Below, piece by piece: positions 63,945 through 64,000 of a stretch of 64,000 nucleotides of DNA (position 1 is the first letter of the stretch; each line of letters starts with the position of its first letter). The position numbers and the translations under genes were made by a program. The notes under the pieces are model-generated. The model was not told the DNA's origin. It saw nothing but the letters and a program-made list of their open reading frames with translations, and searched no databases. Origin of the DNA: Prevotella fusca JCM 17724 (GTDB lineage: Bacteria; Bacteroidota; Bacteroidia; Bacteroidales; Bacteroidaceae); assembly GCF_001262015.1 (NCBI RefSeq), contig NZ_CP012074.1:702501-766500 (forward strand). Reading direction: 5' to 3'.

Positions 63945-64000
63945 ATTATATCATGATGAAAAAAAATGTTTGCTTGCAAAGAAAAAGTCTTTTTAAGCAA

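Overview
The window looks like a chromosomal segment from a Prevotella-type member of the Bacteroidales. Three lines of evidence support this: (1) promoters match the Bacteroidetes primary-sigma pattern (a TTTG or TTG box, then TAnnTTTG), in seven places with exactly 20 nt between boxes; (2) gene content includes serine palmitoyltransferase, a complex I operon without nuoE/F/G, DUF4835, DUF3127 and an APH-RapZ fusion; (3) long intergenic regions carry lineage-style repeats. The species is not assigned.

Layout. 1-3.3 kb: end of a GH73/LysM amidase-type gene, a repeat-rich gap with a MITE, a CobW-type zinc metallochaperone and tRNA-Tyr/tRNA-Val. 3.4-7.5 kb: nudC plus an NCS2 purine permease, and a secreted 5'-nucleotidase (nucleotide and purine salvage). 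8-13.1 kb: tRNA-Phe and a sppA-lpxK-pnp-thiL run. 13.2-18.2 kb: glycerate kinase, a ThrE-type exporter and a two-gene regulatory unit (RIC/hemerythrin-LuxR fusion plus a LuxR protein with a degenerate receiver). 18.3-25 kb: DEAD-box helicase and a lon-tgt-lptG run. 25.8-31.5 kb: trmN6, a lipid kinase, divergent serine palmitoyltransferase, a small membrane protein and a kinase-RapZ fusion. 31.5-33.2 kb: a candidate small RNA and a thioredoxin lipoprotein-MarR operon. 33.6-37.2 kb: an AT-rich degraded region with a second MITE, Rhs remnants, probable orphan immunity genes and an internally deleted IS. 37.2-40.2 kb: DIP1984-family and DUF2130 genes, a second candidate small RNA and tRNA-Arg. 40.3-47.9 kb: the run dnaN-dnaQ-coaBC-DUF4835-recN-(pseudo)protease/TPR. 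48.1 kb: an SSB-like DUF3127 gene. 49.3-59.7 kb: nuoA-B-CD-H-I-J-K-L-M-N. 60.5-63.9 kb: a BadF/GlcNAc-kinase-like protein and an MscS-family channel.

The most unusual signal is not a gene. Several unrelated intergenic arrays share one period of 22 bp, usually three to five units. Family T1 has four arrays, T2 has four, and T3 is a string of 22-bp palindromes. The two copies of a 256/257-bp MITE, each with a perfect 8-bp target duplication, sit inside two of these arrays. Two further non-coding loci have both a promoter and an intrinsic terminator and are proposed as small RNAs.
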